64,000 nucleotides of DNA from Thiobacillus sp. 63-78 (GTDB lineage: Bacteria; Pseudomonadota; Gammaproteobacteria; Burkholderiales; Thiobacillaceae): positions 1 through 64,000 of the forward strand of contig MKWM01000016.1 of assembly GCA_001899765.1 (NCBI GenBank). Reading direction: 5' to 3'. Shown here one piece after another: positions 44,719 to 54,313 of the stretch. The position numbers and the translations under genes were made by a program. The notes under the pieces are model-generated. The model searched no databases. It had not been told where the DNA came from and saw nothing but the letters and a program-made list of their open reading frames with translations. Position 1 is the stretch's first letter. The number at the start of each line of letters is the position of its first letter.

Positions 44719-47090
44719 GGTGGAGGCCCGGGCAGGGTTGGCGCGGAATCTCCCGGCGTGTCGATGCCTGTGTTCCATCCGGCCGGGGGCGCGTCGGGGG
44801 GCGGAAATTCCTGATAGAAATGTTCGACCATCCCCTCTGAATGGGTGCCCAGGATATTTCCCAGGAATTCTCCTATCGGGGAATCGGGCAGCCGGGTTCC
44901 GGTGTTCGGATCGATATTCACGCTGACGATGCCGGCGGGCATGGTCCAGCCCAGTTGCGGTACTCCTTTCAACGCGGGGCCCATGAAGCCCATCCAGATC
45001 GGCAGGGCGGATTGCGCGCCGGTTTCGTGCCGACCGAGCGAGCGTGGCTGGTCGTAACCCATCCAGGCGATGGCCACCAGATCGGGCGTATAGCCGGCGA
45101 ACCAAGTGTCGCGCGCATCGTTGGTCGTGCCGGTCTTGCCGGCGATGTCGCTGCGCCCGAGTTTGGCGGCGCGTGCGCCGGTCCCGTAGCGCACCACATC
45201 CTGCAGCATGTCCGTCATCAGCCAGGCGTTACGTGGATCGATCACGCGCGGGGCGCTTCCTCCTGCCGTCTGCGGCTTGGCTTCCATCAGCAGCCGGCCA
45301 TCCTTGTCGTAGACCTTGTCGATCAGATAGGGCGTGACGCTGAAACCGCCATTGGCGAAGACGCCGTAGGCCGCAGCCAGTTGCAGCGGGGTGACGCTGC
45401 CCGCGCCGAGCGCCATGGTGAGATAGGGGGGGTGACGGGCAGGGTCGAAGCCAAAACGCCGGATATAGTCGCGCGCGTAATTCGGTCCGATCCCCTGCAG
45501 AATGCGTACCGATACCAGATTGAGCGATTTGGTCAGCGCGGTGCGCATGCGCACCGGGCCGCTGGTGCCGCCGTCGTAATTCTGCGGCTCCCAGGCGGTG
45601 CCGCCCGCCTCTTCGGCGCTGAGCGTCAGCGGCATGTTGTCGATCATGGTGGCCGGGGTGTAGCCTTTTTCCAGGGCGGCCGAATAGATGAACGGCTTGA
45701 AGCTCGAACCGGGCTGCCGCCAGGCCTGGGTGACGCGGTTGAATTTATTGCGGTGGAAATCGAAGCCGCCGACCAGTGCGGTGATGGCGCCATTGTTCGG
45801 ATTCAGGGCCACCAGCGCGGCCTCCACTTCGGGAAGCTGTGCCAGTCGCCACTGCGGCGGCTTGCCGCCGGTCGCCTGGACGCGTACCACGGCGCCGGGG
45901 GCAAGCTGGCGTCCTTTTTTTCCGCTTGTCCAGTTGGCCACCCATTTGAGCGAGTCGCCGGTAATCTCGACGACCGTGTCGTCCTCCAGCTGGGCGCGGA
46001 TCAGTTTGGGGCTGACGTTCACGACGACGGCAGGCAGCATGTCGCTGACTGGCGCGAGATCTTCCAGCGCGTTGGCGATGGCCGCTTCGCGATCGGCCTT
46101 GTCAGCGGGCAGACTGACTTCTTTTTCCGGCCCGCGATAGCCATGGCGCTGGTCGTAGTCGGCAATGCCGCGCCAGACCGCGAGGTCGGCCGCGGCCTGT
46201 TGGGCGCGGCGCAAGGTGGTGATGGCCTTGTAACCCGAACTGTAAATCGATTCGCCATATTTTTCGAACAGGGTCTGGCGCACCATTTCGGCGGCGTAAT
46301 CGGCCGAAACGTCCGTTTGCTGCCGGGCCTGGCGAATCACCAGTTTCTGTTTGACGGCGGCCTGCCAGGTCGCCTGGTCAATGAATTTGAGCGTGCGCAT
46401 CCGCCCCAGGACATATTCCTGGCGTGCCTTGGCGCGGGGGAAATTGACGACCGGATTGTAGCGTGAGGGCGCCTTCGGCAAGCCGGCCAGCATGGCGAAT
46501 TCCGGCAGCGACAATTCGCGCATCGGTTTGCCGAAGTAGGTGCGGGCGGCTGCTTCGAAGCCGTAGGCACGCTGGCCCAGATAGATCTGGTTGAGATACA
46601 GCTCGAGAATCTTGTCCTTCGTCAGGCTGTGTTCGATCTTGATCGCCAGCATGGCCTCGGACAGTTTGCGGGTGAGCGTTTTCTCGTTGGACAGGAAGAA
46701 GTTTCGCGCCACCTGCATGGTGATGGTCGAGGCGCCTTCCTTGGCGCCGCCGGATACCAGATTGGATACTGCGGCGCGCAGCACACCCAGCGTATCCACG
46801 CCGCCATGCTCATAGAAGCGCTCGTCTTCGGCGGCGATGATCGCCTGTTTCATGTAAGTCGGGACTTTCTCGATGGCGATGAACGCCCGCCGTTCCTCGC
46901 CGAATTCGCCGATCAGGGCGCCGTCGGCCGTGTAGACGCGTAACGGCAGCTTGGGTTTGTAGTCTGTCAGCGCTTCGAGCGGCGGCAGATTCGGGTAAAT
47001 CAGGGCGGCCGCCAATCCGGCCAGTGCCGTGCCCACGACGCCGAGACTGACAATCAATGCCAGTGCGTAATGCCACCATTTCGAAAACAT
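44715..47090 (-). CDS. ponA: Penicillin-binding protein 1A
   Basis: 791 residues from the ATG at 47090 (AAGGAA upstream). One N-terminal membrane helix, a glycosyltransferase 51 domain (EDERFYEHGG near 83, GASTITMQVARN), an OB-like domain, and a transpeptidase domain with the active Ser in SSFKPF (near 462), a SLN motif and KTGTTND near 650. It polymerises and crosslinks peptidoglycan in the periplasm. It is divergent from pilM, an arrangement conserved in many beta- and gammaproteobacteria. Confidence 0.96.
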   Translation of the reverse strand: MFSKWWHYALALIVSLGVVGTALAGLAAALIYPNLPPLEALTDYKPKLPLRVYTADGALIGEFGEERRAFIAIEKVPTYMKQAIIAAEDERFYEHGGVDTLGVLRAAVSNLVSGGAKEGASTITMQVARNFFLSNEKTLTRKLSEAMLAIKIEHSLTKDKILELYLNQIYLGQRAYGFEAAARTYFGKPMRELSLPEFAMLAGLPKAPSRYNPVVNFPRAKARQEYVLGRMRTLKFIDQATWQAAVKQKLVIRQARQQTDVSADYAAEMVRQTLFEKYGESIYSSGYKAITTLRRAQQAAADLAVWRGIADYDQRHGYRGPEKEVSLPADKADREAAIANALEDLAPVSDMLPAVVVNVSPKLIRAQLEDDTVVEITGDSLKWVANWTSGKKGRQLAPGAVVRVQATGGKPPQWRLAQLPEVEAALVALNPNNGAITALVGGFDFHRNKFNRVTQAWRQPGSSFKPFIYSAALEKGYTPATMIDNMPLTLSAEEAGGTAWEPQNYDGGTSGPVRMRTALTKSLNLVSVRILQGIGPNYARDYIRRFGFDPARHPPYLTMALGAGSVTPLQLAAAYGVFANGGFSVTPYLIDKVYDKDGRLLMEAKPQTAGGSAPRVIDPRNAWLMTDMLQDVVRYGTGARAAKLGRSDIAGKTGTTNDARDTWFAGYTPDLVAIAWMGYDQPRSLGRHETGAQSALPIWMGFMGPALKGVPQLGWTMPAGIVSVNIDPNTGTRLPDSPIGEFLGNILGTHSEGMVEHFYQEFPPPDAPPAGWNTGIDTPGDSAPTLPGPPP

Positions 47091-47360
47091 CCGATTCCTT
47101 CTTTGAAGATCCCGCAAGCGCAGGATCATCCCTGTCAAACATCCGGCCTGCCGGCTCATCCCGTCCGGTTTTCAAGGGACCGGGGCGGGCCGCTTGCCGT
47201 GCAGTGTACTTGCGGCGGCCCACGCGCGGACAGTATTGGTCAAATCCGTGAGGGGACGCCTAAAGTTTCCGGCGATTATAGGCGTTAGTGGTGTTGGAAA
47301 TTGGACACAATTGTTCAATCCCGAAGTTGCCGCAAGAAAAAAACTGTTAAAAACCGTGTG
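47091..47360. other. ponA-pilM intergenic region
   Basis: Part of the 337-base gap between the divergent genes. I see no coding frame or RNA gene. The pilM-proximal third is AT-rich and holds the pilM promoter listed separately; no clear ponA promoter was picked out. Confidence 0.5.
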
Positions 47361-47390
47361 TTGTTGCTAGCATCTAAAAACACTTATAAG
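47361..47390 (+). promoter_or_regulatory. Putative sigma-70 promoter of pilMNOPQ
   Basis: TTGTTG at 47361-47366 and TATAAG at 47385-47390 (18-base spacer; 17 to TTATAA). It predicts a start near 47397 and a leader of about 30 bases with AAAGGA before the pilM start. Confidence 0.6.
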
Positions 47391-47427
47391 AAAAAGCTAC
47401 AACTCACAGAAGTGTAAAGGAAAACTC

Positions 47428-48516
47428 TTGCACCTGAATATCAATCTGGACTGGCTGTCTGCCAAGGGACTGCCCATCCTGGGACTCGACATCAGCACGA
47501 CCGCGGTCAAGCTGGTGGAATTGTCCGACGCCGGGAAGGGCATGCTGCGGGTGGAGCGCTATGTCATCGAACCCTTGCCCAAGGATGCCGTGACGGACGG
47601 CAATATCGCCAATCTCGATCAGGTGGCCGATGCCTTGCGTACCGCCTGGAAGGGTCTGGGGACGCGAATCAGGCACGTCGCCCTGGCGTTGCCGTCATCG
47701 GCCGTCATCACCAAGAAAATCCTGGCGCCCGCCAGCCTCAAGGGGATCGACCTGGAGAATCAGGTCGAGGCCGAGGCGAACCAGGTCATCCCCTTTTCAC
47801 TGGATGAGGTGAATCTGGATTTCCAGGTGCTGGGCCCGTCGCCCGGCAGCCCGGACGATGTGCAGATCCTGCTGGCCGCGGCGCGCAAGGAAAAGGTCGA
47901 GGACCGCGTGGCGGCCGTCGAGGCGGCTGGCCTCAAGGCGCTGATCATGGACGTCGAATCCTATGCCACGCAGACCGCCTACGAACAGATCGCCCATCTG
48001 CTGCCGAATAACGGCGCCGGGCAGATCGTGGCGATCATCGACGTGGGTGCGCAGAACATGCACATCAATATCCTCAACGACAACGAGTCGGTCTATCTGC
48101 GCGAACACGGTTTCGGCGGCAACCAGCTCAACAATGAAATCTCGCGCCGCTACGGCATGACCGGCGAAGAGGCCGAGAATGCCAAGCGTAAGGGCACGCT
48201 GCCCGAGAGCTACGACATGGAAGTGCTGCAGCCCTACAGCGAGACCCTGGCCATGGAAATCGGCCGTGCACTCCAGCTGTTCACCACCTCCACGCAGTAT
48301 CGCAAGGTCGATCAGATCCTGCTGGTCGGCGGCGGCGCCATGATTCCCGGTATTGATGAGGTGGTCGCCCAGCGCACCGGCACGCCGTCCATGGTCGTCA
48401 ATCCGTTTGCCAACATGGCCGTCGGCTCCAAAATCCGGCCACAGGCCCTGACCGCCGATGCGCCTTCCCTCTTTGTCGCTTGCGGCCTCGCCATGCGGAG
48501 GTTTGACCCACAATGA
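47428..48516 (+). CDS. pilM: Type IV pilus assembly ATPase-like protein PilM
   Basis: 362 residues from a TTG with AAAGGA upstream. Actin-like fold with LPILGLDISTTAVKLVEL at the N terminus and LLVGGGAMIPGIDE near the C terminus. Cytoplasmic; binds the N terminus of PilN and links the inner-membrane alignment complex to the motor. It is the first gene of pilMNOPQ and overlaps pilN by four bases. Confidence 0.96.
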   Translation: MHLNINLDWLSAKGLPILGLDISTTAVKLVELSDAGKGMLRVERYVIEPLPKDAVTDGNIANLDQVADALRTAWKGLGTRIRHVALALPSSAVITKKILAPASLKGIDLENQVEAEANQVIPFSLDEVNLDFQVLGPSPGSPDDVQILLAAARKEKVEDRVAAVEAAGLKALIMDVESYATQTAYEQIAHLLPNNGAGQIVAIIDVGAQNMHINILNDNESVYLREHGFGGNQLNNEISRRYGMTGEEAENAKRKGTLPESYDMEVLQPYSETLAMEIGRALQLFTTSTQYRKVDQILLVGGGAMIPGIDEVVAQRTGTPSMVVNPFANMAVGSKIRPQALTADAPSLFVACGLAMRRFDPQ

Positions 48517-49091
48517 TCCGCATTAACCTCCTCCCCCACCGTGAACTCGCACGCGCCGCCCGGCGGCGCCAGTTCAATATCCTGCTGGGCATTGCCGTGG
48601 CAACGGGCGTGCTTGTGGTCGTTCTCGGACACAGCGTGATTGCCGCGCGCCAGTCGACCCAGGATGCACGCAATGCTTACCTGGATCAGGAAATCACCCG
48701 GCTCGACGGCCAGATCGGCGAAATCAAGAAAATCCGCGAGCAGACGCAGGCGCTGCTGGAACGCAAGCAGGTCGTCGAGACCTTGCAGTCCAACCGCACC
48801 GAGGTCGTCCATTTGTTCGACCAGATGATCCGCCTGTTGCCCGACGGACTCTATCTCAAGTCCTTCAAACAGGCGGGCGGCATCGTGACCATCAGCGGGT
48901 TTACCCAGTCGAGCGCGCGCGTTTCGACACTGATGCGAAACCTGGACAGCTCGCCCTGGTTTGAATCGGCCGCGCTGGTCGAGATCAAGGCCGCTACCGT
49001 GAACAACCTGCGCGCCAACGAGTTCGTGCTGACCGTCAAGCAGACGCCCCAGCAAGCGGACGACGCGAATGACAAGGGGGGCAAGGCATGA
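48513..49091 (+). CDS. pilN: Type IV pilus assembly protein PilN
   Basis: 192 residues. The N-terminal MIRINLLPHRE is the PilM-binding motif, followed by one membrane helix (ILLGIAVATGVLVVVLGHSV), a coiled coil and a ferredoxin-like periplasmic domain. Overlaps pilM and pilO as ATGA. Confidence 0.96.
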   Translation: MIRINLLPHRELARAARRRQFNILLGIAVATGVLVVVLGHSVIAARQSTQDARNAYLDQEITRLDGQIGEIKKIREQTQALLERKQVVETLQSNRTEVVHLFDQMIRLLPDGLYLKSFKQAGGIVTISGFTQSSARVSTLMRNLDSSPWFESAALVEIKAATVNNLRANEFVLTVKQTPQQADDANDKGGKA

Positions 49092-49708
49092 CCCTGGACG
49101 ACCTGAATAAACTCGACCTGAAGACGCTGGCCGACTGGCCGCTGCCAAGCAAACTCGTTGCACTGGGATTGTTGTGTGTGGCGATCGTGCTGGCCGGCTG
49201 GTGGTTCGACTGGCGCGGGGGGATGGAAACGCTCGATACCGCGAAGCAGAAGGAGACGGAACTTCGCGGCGTATTCATCACCAAGAAAAACCAGGCCATC
49301 AATCTGGAGGCCTACAAGAAACAGCTGGCCGATATCGGGCAGGCATTCGGCGCGTTGTTGAAGCAGCTGCCGAACAAGCAGGAAATGGATGCGCTGATCA
49401 CGGACGTCAACCAGGCGGGGCTGGGGCGCGGCCTGCAGTTCGATCTGTTCAAGCCCCAGGCTGAAACCGTGTCCGAGTTTTATGCCGAAACGCCCATCCA
49501 GGTCAAGGTGACCGGCGGCTATCACGACATTGCCGCTTTCGTCAGCGATGTCTCCAAGCTGCCGCGCATCGTGACCTTGCAGGATATCTCCATGGAACCC
49601 GCCAAGGATGGCGTGCTGAATATGGACGCCATCGTCAAGACCTACCGTTACCTGGACGACGACGAAGTCATCGCCCGGAAGCAGAAAGCCAAGGAGCAAA
49701 AGAAATGA
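49088..49708 (+). CDS. pilO: Type IV pilus assembly protein PilO
   Basis: 206 residues. Cytoplasmic N terminus, one membrane helix (LVALGLLCVAIVLAGWWF), a coiled coil and a periplasmic domain. Forms the PilNO heterodimer that connects PilM to PilP. ATGA overlaps on both sides. Confidence 0.95.
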   Translation: MTLDDLNKLDLKTLADWPLPSKLVALGLLCVAIVLAGWWFDWRGGMETLDTAKQKETELRGVFITKKNQAINLEAYKKQLADIGQAFGALLKQLPNKQEMDALITDVNQAGLGRGLQFDLFKPQAETVSEFYAETPIQVKVTGGYHDIAAFVSDVSKLPRIVTLQDISMEPAKDGVLNMDAIVKTYRYLDDDEVIARKQKAKEQKK

Positions 49709-50202
49709 AGCGCCTGGCCATCGTATTGATCGTTACCGGCTTGAGCGGCTGCGGCGGCGGCGACATGGACGACCTGCGCCGCTTCGTCACCGAAACCGGC
49801 AAGGACACGCAGGGAAAGATCGACCCGCTGCCTGAAGTGAAGGTCTACGAGCCGTTCAGTTACGCGGCCTTCGACCTGCCCGACCCCTTCAAGCCCAGAA
49901 AGCTGTCGAGCGGCGGAGGCGGAGGCATGCAGCCCGATCTCAGCCGTCCGAAAGAGCCGCTCGAGGCGTTTTCTCTGGAAACCTTGAAAATGGTGGGCGT
50001 GCTGTCCCAGAAAGGCGTGATCCAGGCAGTGATCAAGACGCCGGACAACGCGATTTACCATGTCAAGAAGGGCAATTACATAGGCCAGAATTTCGGCCTG
50101 GTCACGCAGATCGGCGATAGCGAGGTCTCGCTGCGTGAAATTGTCCAGGACAGCGCCGGGGATTGGTCGGAGCGTACCAGCACCCTGAATTTGCAGGAAT
50201 GA
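49705..50202 (+). CDS. pilP: Type IV pilus lipoprotein PilP
   Basis: 165 residues. Lipobox LSGC near residue 15, an unstructured linker (DPFKPRK), then a small beta domain (GVLSQKGVIQAVIKTPDNAIYHVKKG) that binds the PilQ N0/N1 region. Tethers the inner-membrane complex to the secretin. Confidence 0.95.
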   Translation: MKRLAIVLIVTGLSGCGGGDMDDLRRFVTETGKDTQGKIDPLPEVKVYEPFSYAAFDLPDPFKPRKLSSGGGGGMQPDLSRPKEPLEAFSLETLKMVGVLSQKGVIQAVIKTPDNAIYHVKKGNYIGQNFGLVTQIGDSEVSLREIVQDSAGDWSERTSTLNLQE

Positions 50203-50232
50203 TTGACAGGACTGAATTTCAAAGAGGCTGAC

Positions 50233-52398
50233 ATGAATGCATTGCCGAAAATTGCACAGAAAATGACCCGCCATTTGCTCGGCGTCATCCTATTCACCGG
50301 TCTGGTGCTGCCGTTCGCGGCGCGCGCCGCCGACGCACCGCCCACGGGCAATGCGGTACAAAGCGTCGAAACCACGACCTTGCCCGGCGGCAAGGTCGTG
50401 GTGCGCGTCAATCTCAAGAAGGCGCTGGCCGCCACCCCGGCCGGCTTCACGGTGGGGAATCCGCCGCGCATCGCGCTCGACCTGCCCGATACGGGCAATG
50501 CCATGGGCCGCAACACCGTCGAGGCCAACCTCGGCCCATTGTCCAGCGTGAACGTGGTGCAGGCCGGAACGCGCACCCGTCTGGTGCTCAACCTGAATAA
50601 ATCGGTCGAATACGATGCCAGCGTGGACGGCAAATCCCTGTTGATCGCCCTGGGCGATGTCGGGGCCAGCGTCACGCCCGTGAATGTCAGCCCGCGTTTT
50701 GCCGAGACACGCCCCGGCGATGCGCGTCACGCCATCCGAGATGTCGATTTCCGACGCGGCTCGGCGGGTGAGGCGCGCATCGTCACCACCCTGTCCGACG
50801 CCCAGGCCGGGATCAACATCCGCCGACAGGCCAACGGCGTGATCGTCGACTTCGTGGGCACCGAATTGCCGAAAACCCTGCAACGCCGCCTGGACGTGGC
50901 CGACTTCGGCACACCGGTGCAGACCGTGGAAACCTACGCCCTCGGCGACAACACGCGCATGGTGATCCAGCCCAAGGGCGGCTGGGAATATTCCGCCTAC
51001 CAGACCGACAACAACTTCATCGTCGAAGTCAAGCAGAGCGACGACGCCCAGAAGAAAACAGCCGACGGCAAGGTGAAATACACCGGCGAGAAGCTCTCGC
51101 TCAACTTCCAGAATGTCGAAGTGCGTTCGGTGCTGCAGGTCATCGCCGATTTCACCGGCCTCAACATCGTCGCCAGCGACACCGTGACCGGCAACCTGAC
51201 TCTGCGTTTGAAAGACGTGCCATGGGATCAGGCGCTCGACCTCATCATGCAGACCAAGGGTCTCGACAAGCGCGAGAACGGCAACGTGATCTGGATCGCC
51301 CCCAAAGACGAGTTGATGACCAAGGAAAAACTGGAATTCGAAGCCAAGAATGCGGTGGCCGACCTGGAGCCGTTGACGACCGAGTATATCCAGCTCAACT
51401 ATATGCGGGCGGATGAGGCGCGATCAATGTTGTACGGGGCGACGGGTTCGTCCAACTCGGTGAGAGGCGAAGCGGTGAACTGTTCCGCGCAGGCACAAGG
51501 CCTGCAAGGTGTGGCAGCGCAGGCCGCCGCTCAGCAGAGCCAGGGGAATGATGCCGAGAAGGTTCTCACCAAGCGGGGCCGTGCGACCTTTGAACTGAAA
51601 ACCAACACACTCATCATCACCGATACTGCACGCAAAATTCAGGAAATTCGTGCGTTGCTTGCGCGCCTGGATGTGCCGGCACGCCAGGTTATGATCGAGG
51701 CACGGGTCGTGGTGGCGGACAGTGGCTGGAACCGTGATCTGGGTGCCCGGCTGAATTTCTCGGCTGCGAATGCCAGTGGTACCCGTTCATTCAGCGGCGC
51801 GGGACAAGCCCTGCCAAATGTGGCGCCTAATTTGCTTATGAGCCTCCTGGATCCCGCTAACGGAAACCTGCTGGGGCTGGAACTGCGTGCCCTTGAAATG
51901 GATAACCGCGGCAAGGTGATTTCCAATCCGCGTGTGCTGACCACTAACCAGAAGCCAGCGGTGATTCTCAATGGATCACAGATTCCCTTCGTTACGCCTG
52001 GGACGGTCAATTCACCAGCCACCGTGACCTTCAAGGACGTCTTTCTCTGTCTGTTGGTCGATCCACAAATTTTGAATAATGATTCGCTGATCATGACTGT
52101 TGAAGTGCAGAAAGACGCGCAAGATCCAGGGGGTAGTGTTACGACCGGTGGTTTCACCGTCCCGGCCATTGCGACTAAACGCATTAAAACTCAGGTGAGG
52201 GTGAATAATGGCGAAACTCTGGTATTGGGTGGCATTTTTGACGGTGACGAGAACTCGTCCGTGAACAAAGTTCCCCTGCTGGGCGATATTCCAGTATTCG
52301 GCAACCTGTTCAAGACGACCCACAAGGAAAACAAGAAAACCGAGTTGATCATTTTCCTCACGCCGCGCATTCTCGACGATCGCCTGTCGCTCCGCTGA
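50233..52398 (+). CDS. pilQ: Type IV pilus secretin PilQ
   Basis: 721 residues from the ATG at 50233 (AGAGG upstream; a TTG at 50203 is possible). Signal peptide, two AMIN domains (about residues 35-150 and 165-275) that bind peptidoglycan, a secretin N0/STN domain (KLSLNFQNVEVRSVLQVIAD), an N1 domain (PLTTEYIQLNYMRADEARSM) and the C-terminal secretin core (NNGETLVLGGIF, KVPLLGDIPVFGNLFK). Forms the outer-membrane pilus pore. Codon use in about 51420-52260 is much less GC3-rich than in the rest of the gene, suggesting a replaced segment. Its end is followed by a terminator. Confidence 0.95.
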   Translation: MNALPKIAQKMTRHLLGVILFTGLVLPFAARAADAPPTGNAVQSVETTTLPGGKVVVRVNLKKALAATPAGFTVGNPPRIALDLPDTGNAMGRNTVEANLGPLSSVNVVQAGTRTRLVLNLNKSVEYDASVDGKSLLIALGDVGASVTPVNVSPRFAETRPGDARHAIRDVDFRRGSAGEARIVTTLSDAQAGINIRRQANGVIVDFVGTELPKTLQRRLDVADFGTPVQTVETYALGDNTRMVIQPKGGWEYSAYQTDNNFIVEVKQSDDAQKKTADGKVKYTGEKLSLNFQNVEVRSVLQVIADFTGLNIVASDTVTGNLTLRLKDVPWDQALDLIMQTKGLDKRENGNVIWIAPKDELMTKEKLEFEAKNAVADLEPLTTEYIQLNYMRADEARSMLYGATGSSNSVRGEAVNCSAQAQGLQGVAAQAAAQQSQGNDAEKVLTKRGRATFELKTNTLIITDTARKIQEIRALLARLDVPARQVMIEARVVVADSGWNRDLGARLNFSAANASGTRSFSGAGQALPNVAPNLLMSLLDPANGNLLGLELRALEMDNRGKVISNPRVLTTNQKPAVILNGSQIPFVTPGTVNSPATVTFKDVFLCLLVDPQILNNDSLIMTVEVQKDAQDPGGSVTTGGFTVPAIATKRIKTQVRVNNGETLVLGGIFDGDENSSVNKVPLLGDIPVFGNLFKTTHKENKKTELIIFLTPRILDDRLSLR

Positions 52399-52420
52399 TC
52401 GCGACTGATATCGACACCCA

Positions 52421-52448
52421 AAGCGCGGGCATGTCCCGCGCTTTTTTT
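52421..52448 (+). terminator. Intrinsic terminator after pilQ
   Basis: AAGCGCGGG pairs with CCCGCGCTT, with a 5-base loop followed by further T. It separates pilMNOPQ from aroK. Confidence 0.92.
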
Positions 52449-52510
52449 GGCTTATTCTTTGCCCCTCGTGCGCCGCTATCCATCCGGCCGCTCTCAATTA
52501 GAATGGCGTC

Positions 52511-53062
52511 ATGAGCAAGCGAGACAATCTATACCTCGTCGGATTGATGGGAGCCGGGAAGACCACCGTGGGGCGGCTGTTGGCCAAGCATTATGGGTGT
52601 GTCTTTTACGACTCGGACCACGAGATCGAGGCGCGTACCGGCGTGAAGATTCCGGTCATCTTCGAAATCGAGGGCGAGGCGGGTTTCCGCAAACGCGAAG
52701 AGGCGGCGATCGCCGATCTGACCGGCTTGTCCGGCATCGTCCTGGCGACGGGAGGCGGGGCGGTTCTCTCGGCGGCCAATCGCGACAGGCTGAAGAAAAA
52801 CGGGGTGGTGATTTATTTGCGCGGCACCCCCGAGCACCTGCATGAGCGCACGCGGCACGACCGCAACCGTCCTTTGTTGCAGACCGAGAATCCGCTCGCC
52901 AGGCTGCGCGAGCTGTTCAGGCAGCGTGACCCGTTGTACCGCGACGTGGCGGACATCGTGGTGGATACCGGCCGGCAGAGCGTGGCCGGCATGACCCGTG
53001 TGCTGTATGGCAAGCTGGACCTGCTTAAAAGCGGGCTGCCGTTGCCGGCTTCGGCGGACTGA
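52511..53062 (+). CDS. aroK: Shikimate kinase
   Basis: 183 residues. Phosphorylates shikimate in aromatic amino acid synthesis. Walker A GLMGAGKTT (11-19), shikimate-binding DSDHEIE and GFRKREE, and GGGAVL. In many betaproteobacteria aroB follows; here a beta-helix gene follows at once, with no gap after the stop codon. Confidence 0.97.
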   Translation: MSKRDNLYLVGLMGAGKTTVGRLLAKHYGCVFYDSDHEIEARTGVKIPVIFEIEGEAGFRKREEAAIADLTGLSGIVLATGGGAVLSAANRDRLKKNGVVIYLRGTPEHLHERTRHDRNRPLLQTENPLARLRELFRQRDPLYRDVADIVVDTGRQSVAGMTRVLYGKLDLLKSGLPLPASAD

Positions 53063-54313
53063 ATGCGGCGCGCCGTCTGCGCGGCATGGCTCGGCCTGCT
53101 GGCGGGCACGGCGGCGGCCACGGATTATCGCGCGGATGCGCGGGATTACCTCGATTATGTGCGCCGCCTGCAACCGGGCGACCGCTTGCTGCTGGAGGCG
53201 GGCGATTACCGGCAGGGTTTGCCTTTGCGCAATTTGTCCGGCGAGGCCGGCCGGCCTGTCGTCATCGAGGCCGCTTCGCCTGCCGCGCCGCCGCGTTTCC
53301 TGGCCCGGCCGGGCGCCAATACGGTCAGCCTGGTCGACGTGCGCCATCTGGTATTGCGCCATCTGGAACTCGACGGCCGTAATCAGCCGGTGGATGCGGT
53401 CAAGGCTGAAGGCCACAGCCAGTATGCCGACTTCATCACACTGGAAAATCTCACCATCCACGACCATGCCGCCTCGCAACAAAACGTGGGCATTTCCACC
53501 AAGTGTCCGGCATTCGGCTGGGTCATCCGGGGGAACCGTATCGAGCGGGTCGGCACCGGCATTTATCTGGGCGACGCCGATGGCTCGGATCCTTTCGTCG
53601 GCGGCGTGATCGAGGCCAACCGGATTTCGGACACGCTGGGCTACGCCCTGCAGATCAAGCATCAAGCCGCCCGCCCGGCCCGCCTCGCGGGTCGTTACGA
53701 CACGGTGATTCGCTACAACGTTTTTTCCAAAGAAGGGGCCTTGCCCGGCCCGCAGGCGCGCCCCAACGTCCTGCTGGGGCATTTCCCGCTGGACGGGGCG
53801 GGCAGCGCGGACCGCTATCTGGTCTATGGCAACCTCTTCCGGCACAACCCCAGCGAAGCCTTGTTGCAGGCGGAGGGGCGCGTGGCGCTCTACGACAATG
53901 TCTTCATCAATGGCACGGGCGATGCGATCCATATCCAGCCGCACAACGAGGTGCCGCGCGACATGGATATTTTTTCCAATACCGTGCTGGCGTCCGGCAC
54001 CGGCATCCGGATACGCCCCGCCGCCGGCACCGCCTATCGCCAGCGCGTGATCGCCAATGTGGTGGCCGCCGCGATTCCGTTGCAAGGCGGCGAGGCGGCG
54101 TACAACGTCGCCCTGGCCTATCGCCCCGATCTGCTTGACGCCGCCGTCTCGGCACTGACGCCGGACCTGCTGGCGAACGCTCCGCAAAGCAGCCGCCTGC
54201 CGCGCACGCTGGCGCGCGAACTGGCGGCCTATCCCGACTGGCAGGCGGCACGGCATCCCGGCGCACGCGTCTCCGCCGCCTTGCAGCACACGCTGGACGC
54301 ATCCTGGCCATGA
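53063..54313 (+). CDS. Secreted right-handed beta-helix repeat protein
   Basis: 416 residues. The short N-terminal hydrophobic segment (MRRAVCAAWLGLLAGTAAA) is a signal peptide. The body has repeated beta-helix coils (NLTIHDHAASQQNVGIS, WVIRGNRIERVGTGIYLG, VIEANRISDTLGYALQIK and similar). Such proteins are often polysaccharide lyases, epimerases or hydrolases, but I see no catalytic residues I can name. The ATG directly follows the aroK stop and the gene overlaps the VanZ gene by four bases (ATGA), so all three are cotranscribed. Confidence 0.8.
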   Translation: MRRAVCAAWLGLLAGTAAATDYRADARDYLDYVRRLQPGDRLLLEAGDYRQGLPLRNLSGEAGRPVVIEAASPAAPPRFLARPGANTVSLVDVRHLVLRHLELDGRNQPVDAVKAEGHSQYADFITLENLTIHDHAASQQNVGISTKCPAFGWVIRGNRIERVGTGIYLGDADGSDPFVGGVIEANRISDTLGYALQIKHQAARPARLAGRYDTVIRYNVFSKEGALPGPQARPNVLLGHFPLDGAGSADRYLVYGNLFRHNPSEALLQAEGRVALYDNVFINGTGDAIHIQPHNEVPRDMDIFSNTVLASGTGIRIRPAAGTAYRQRVIANVVAAAIPLQGGEAAYNVALAYRPDLLDAAVSALTPDLLANAPQSSRLPRTLARELAAYPDWQAARHPGARVSAALQHTLDASWP

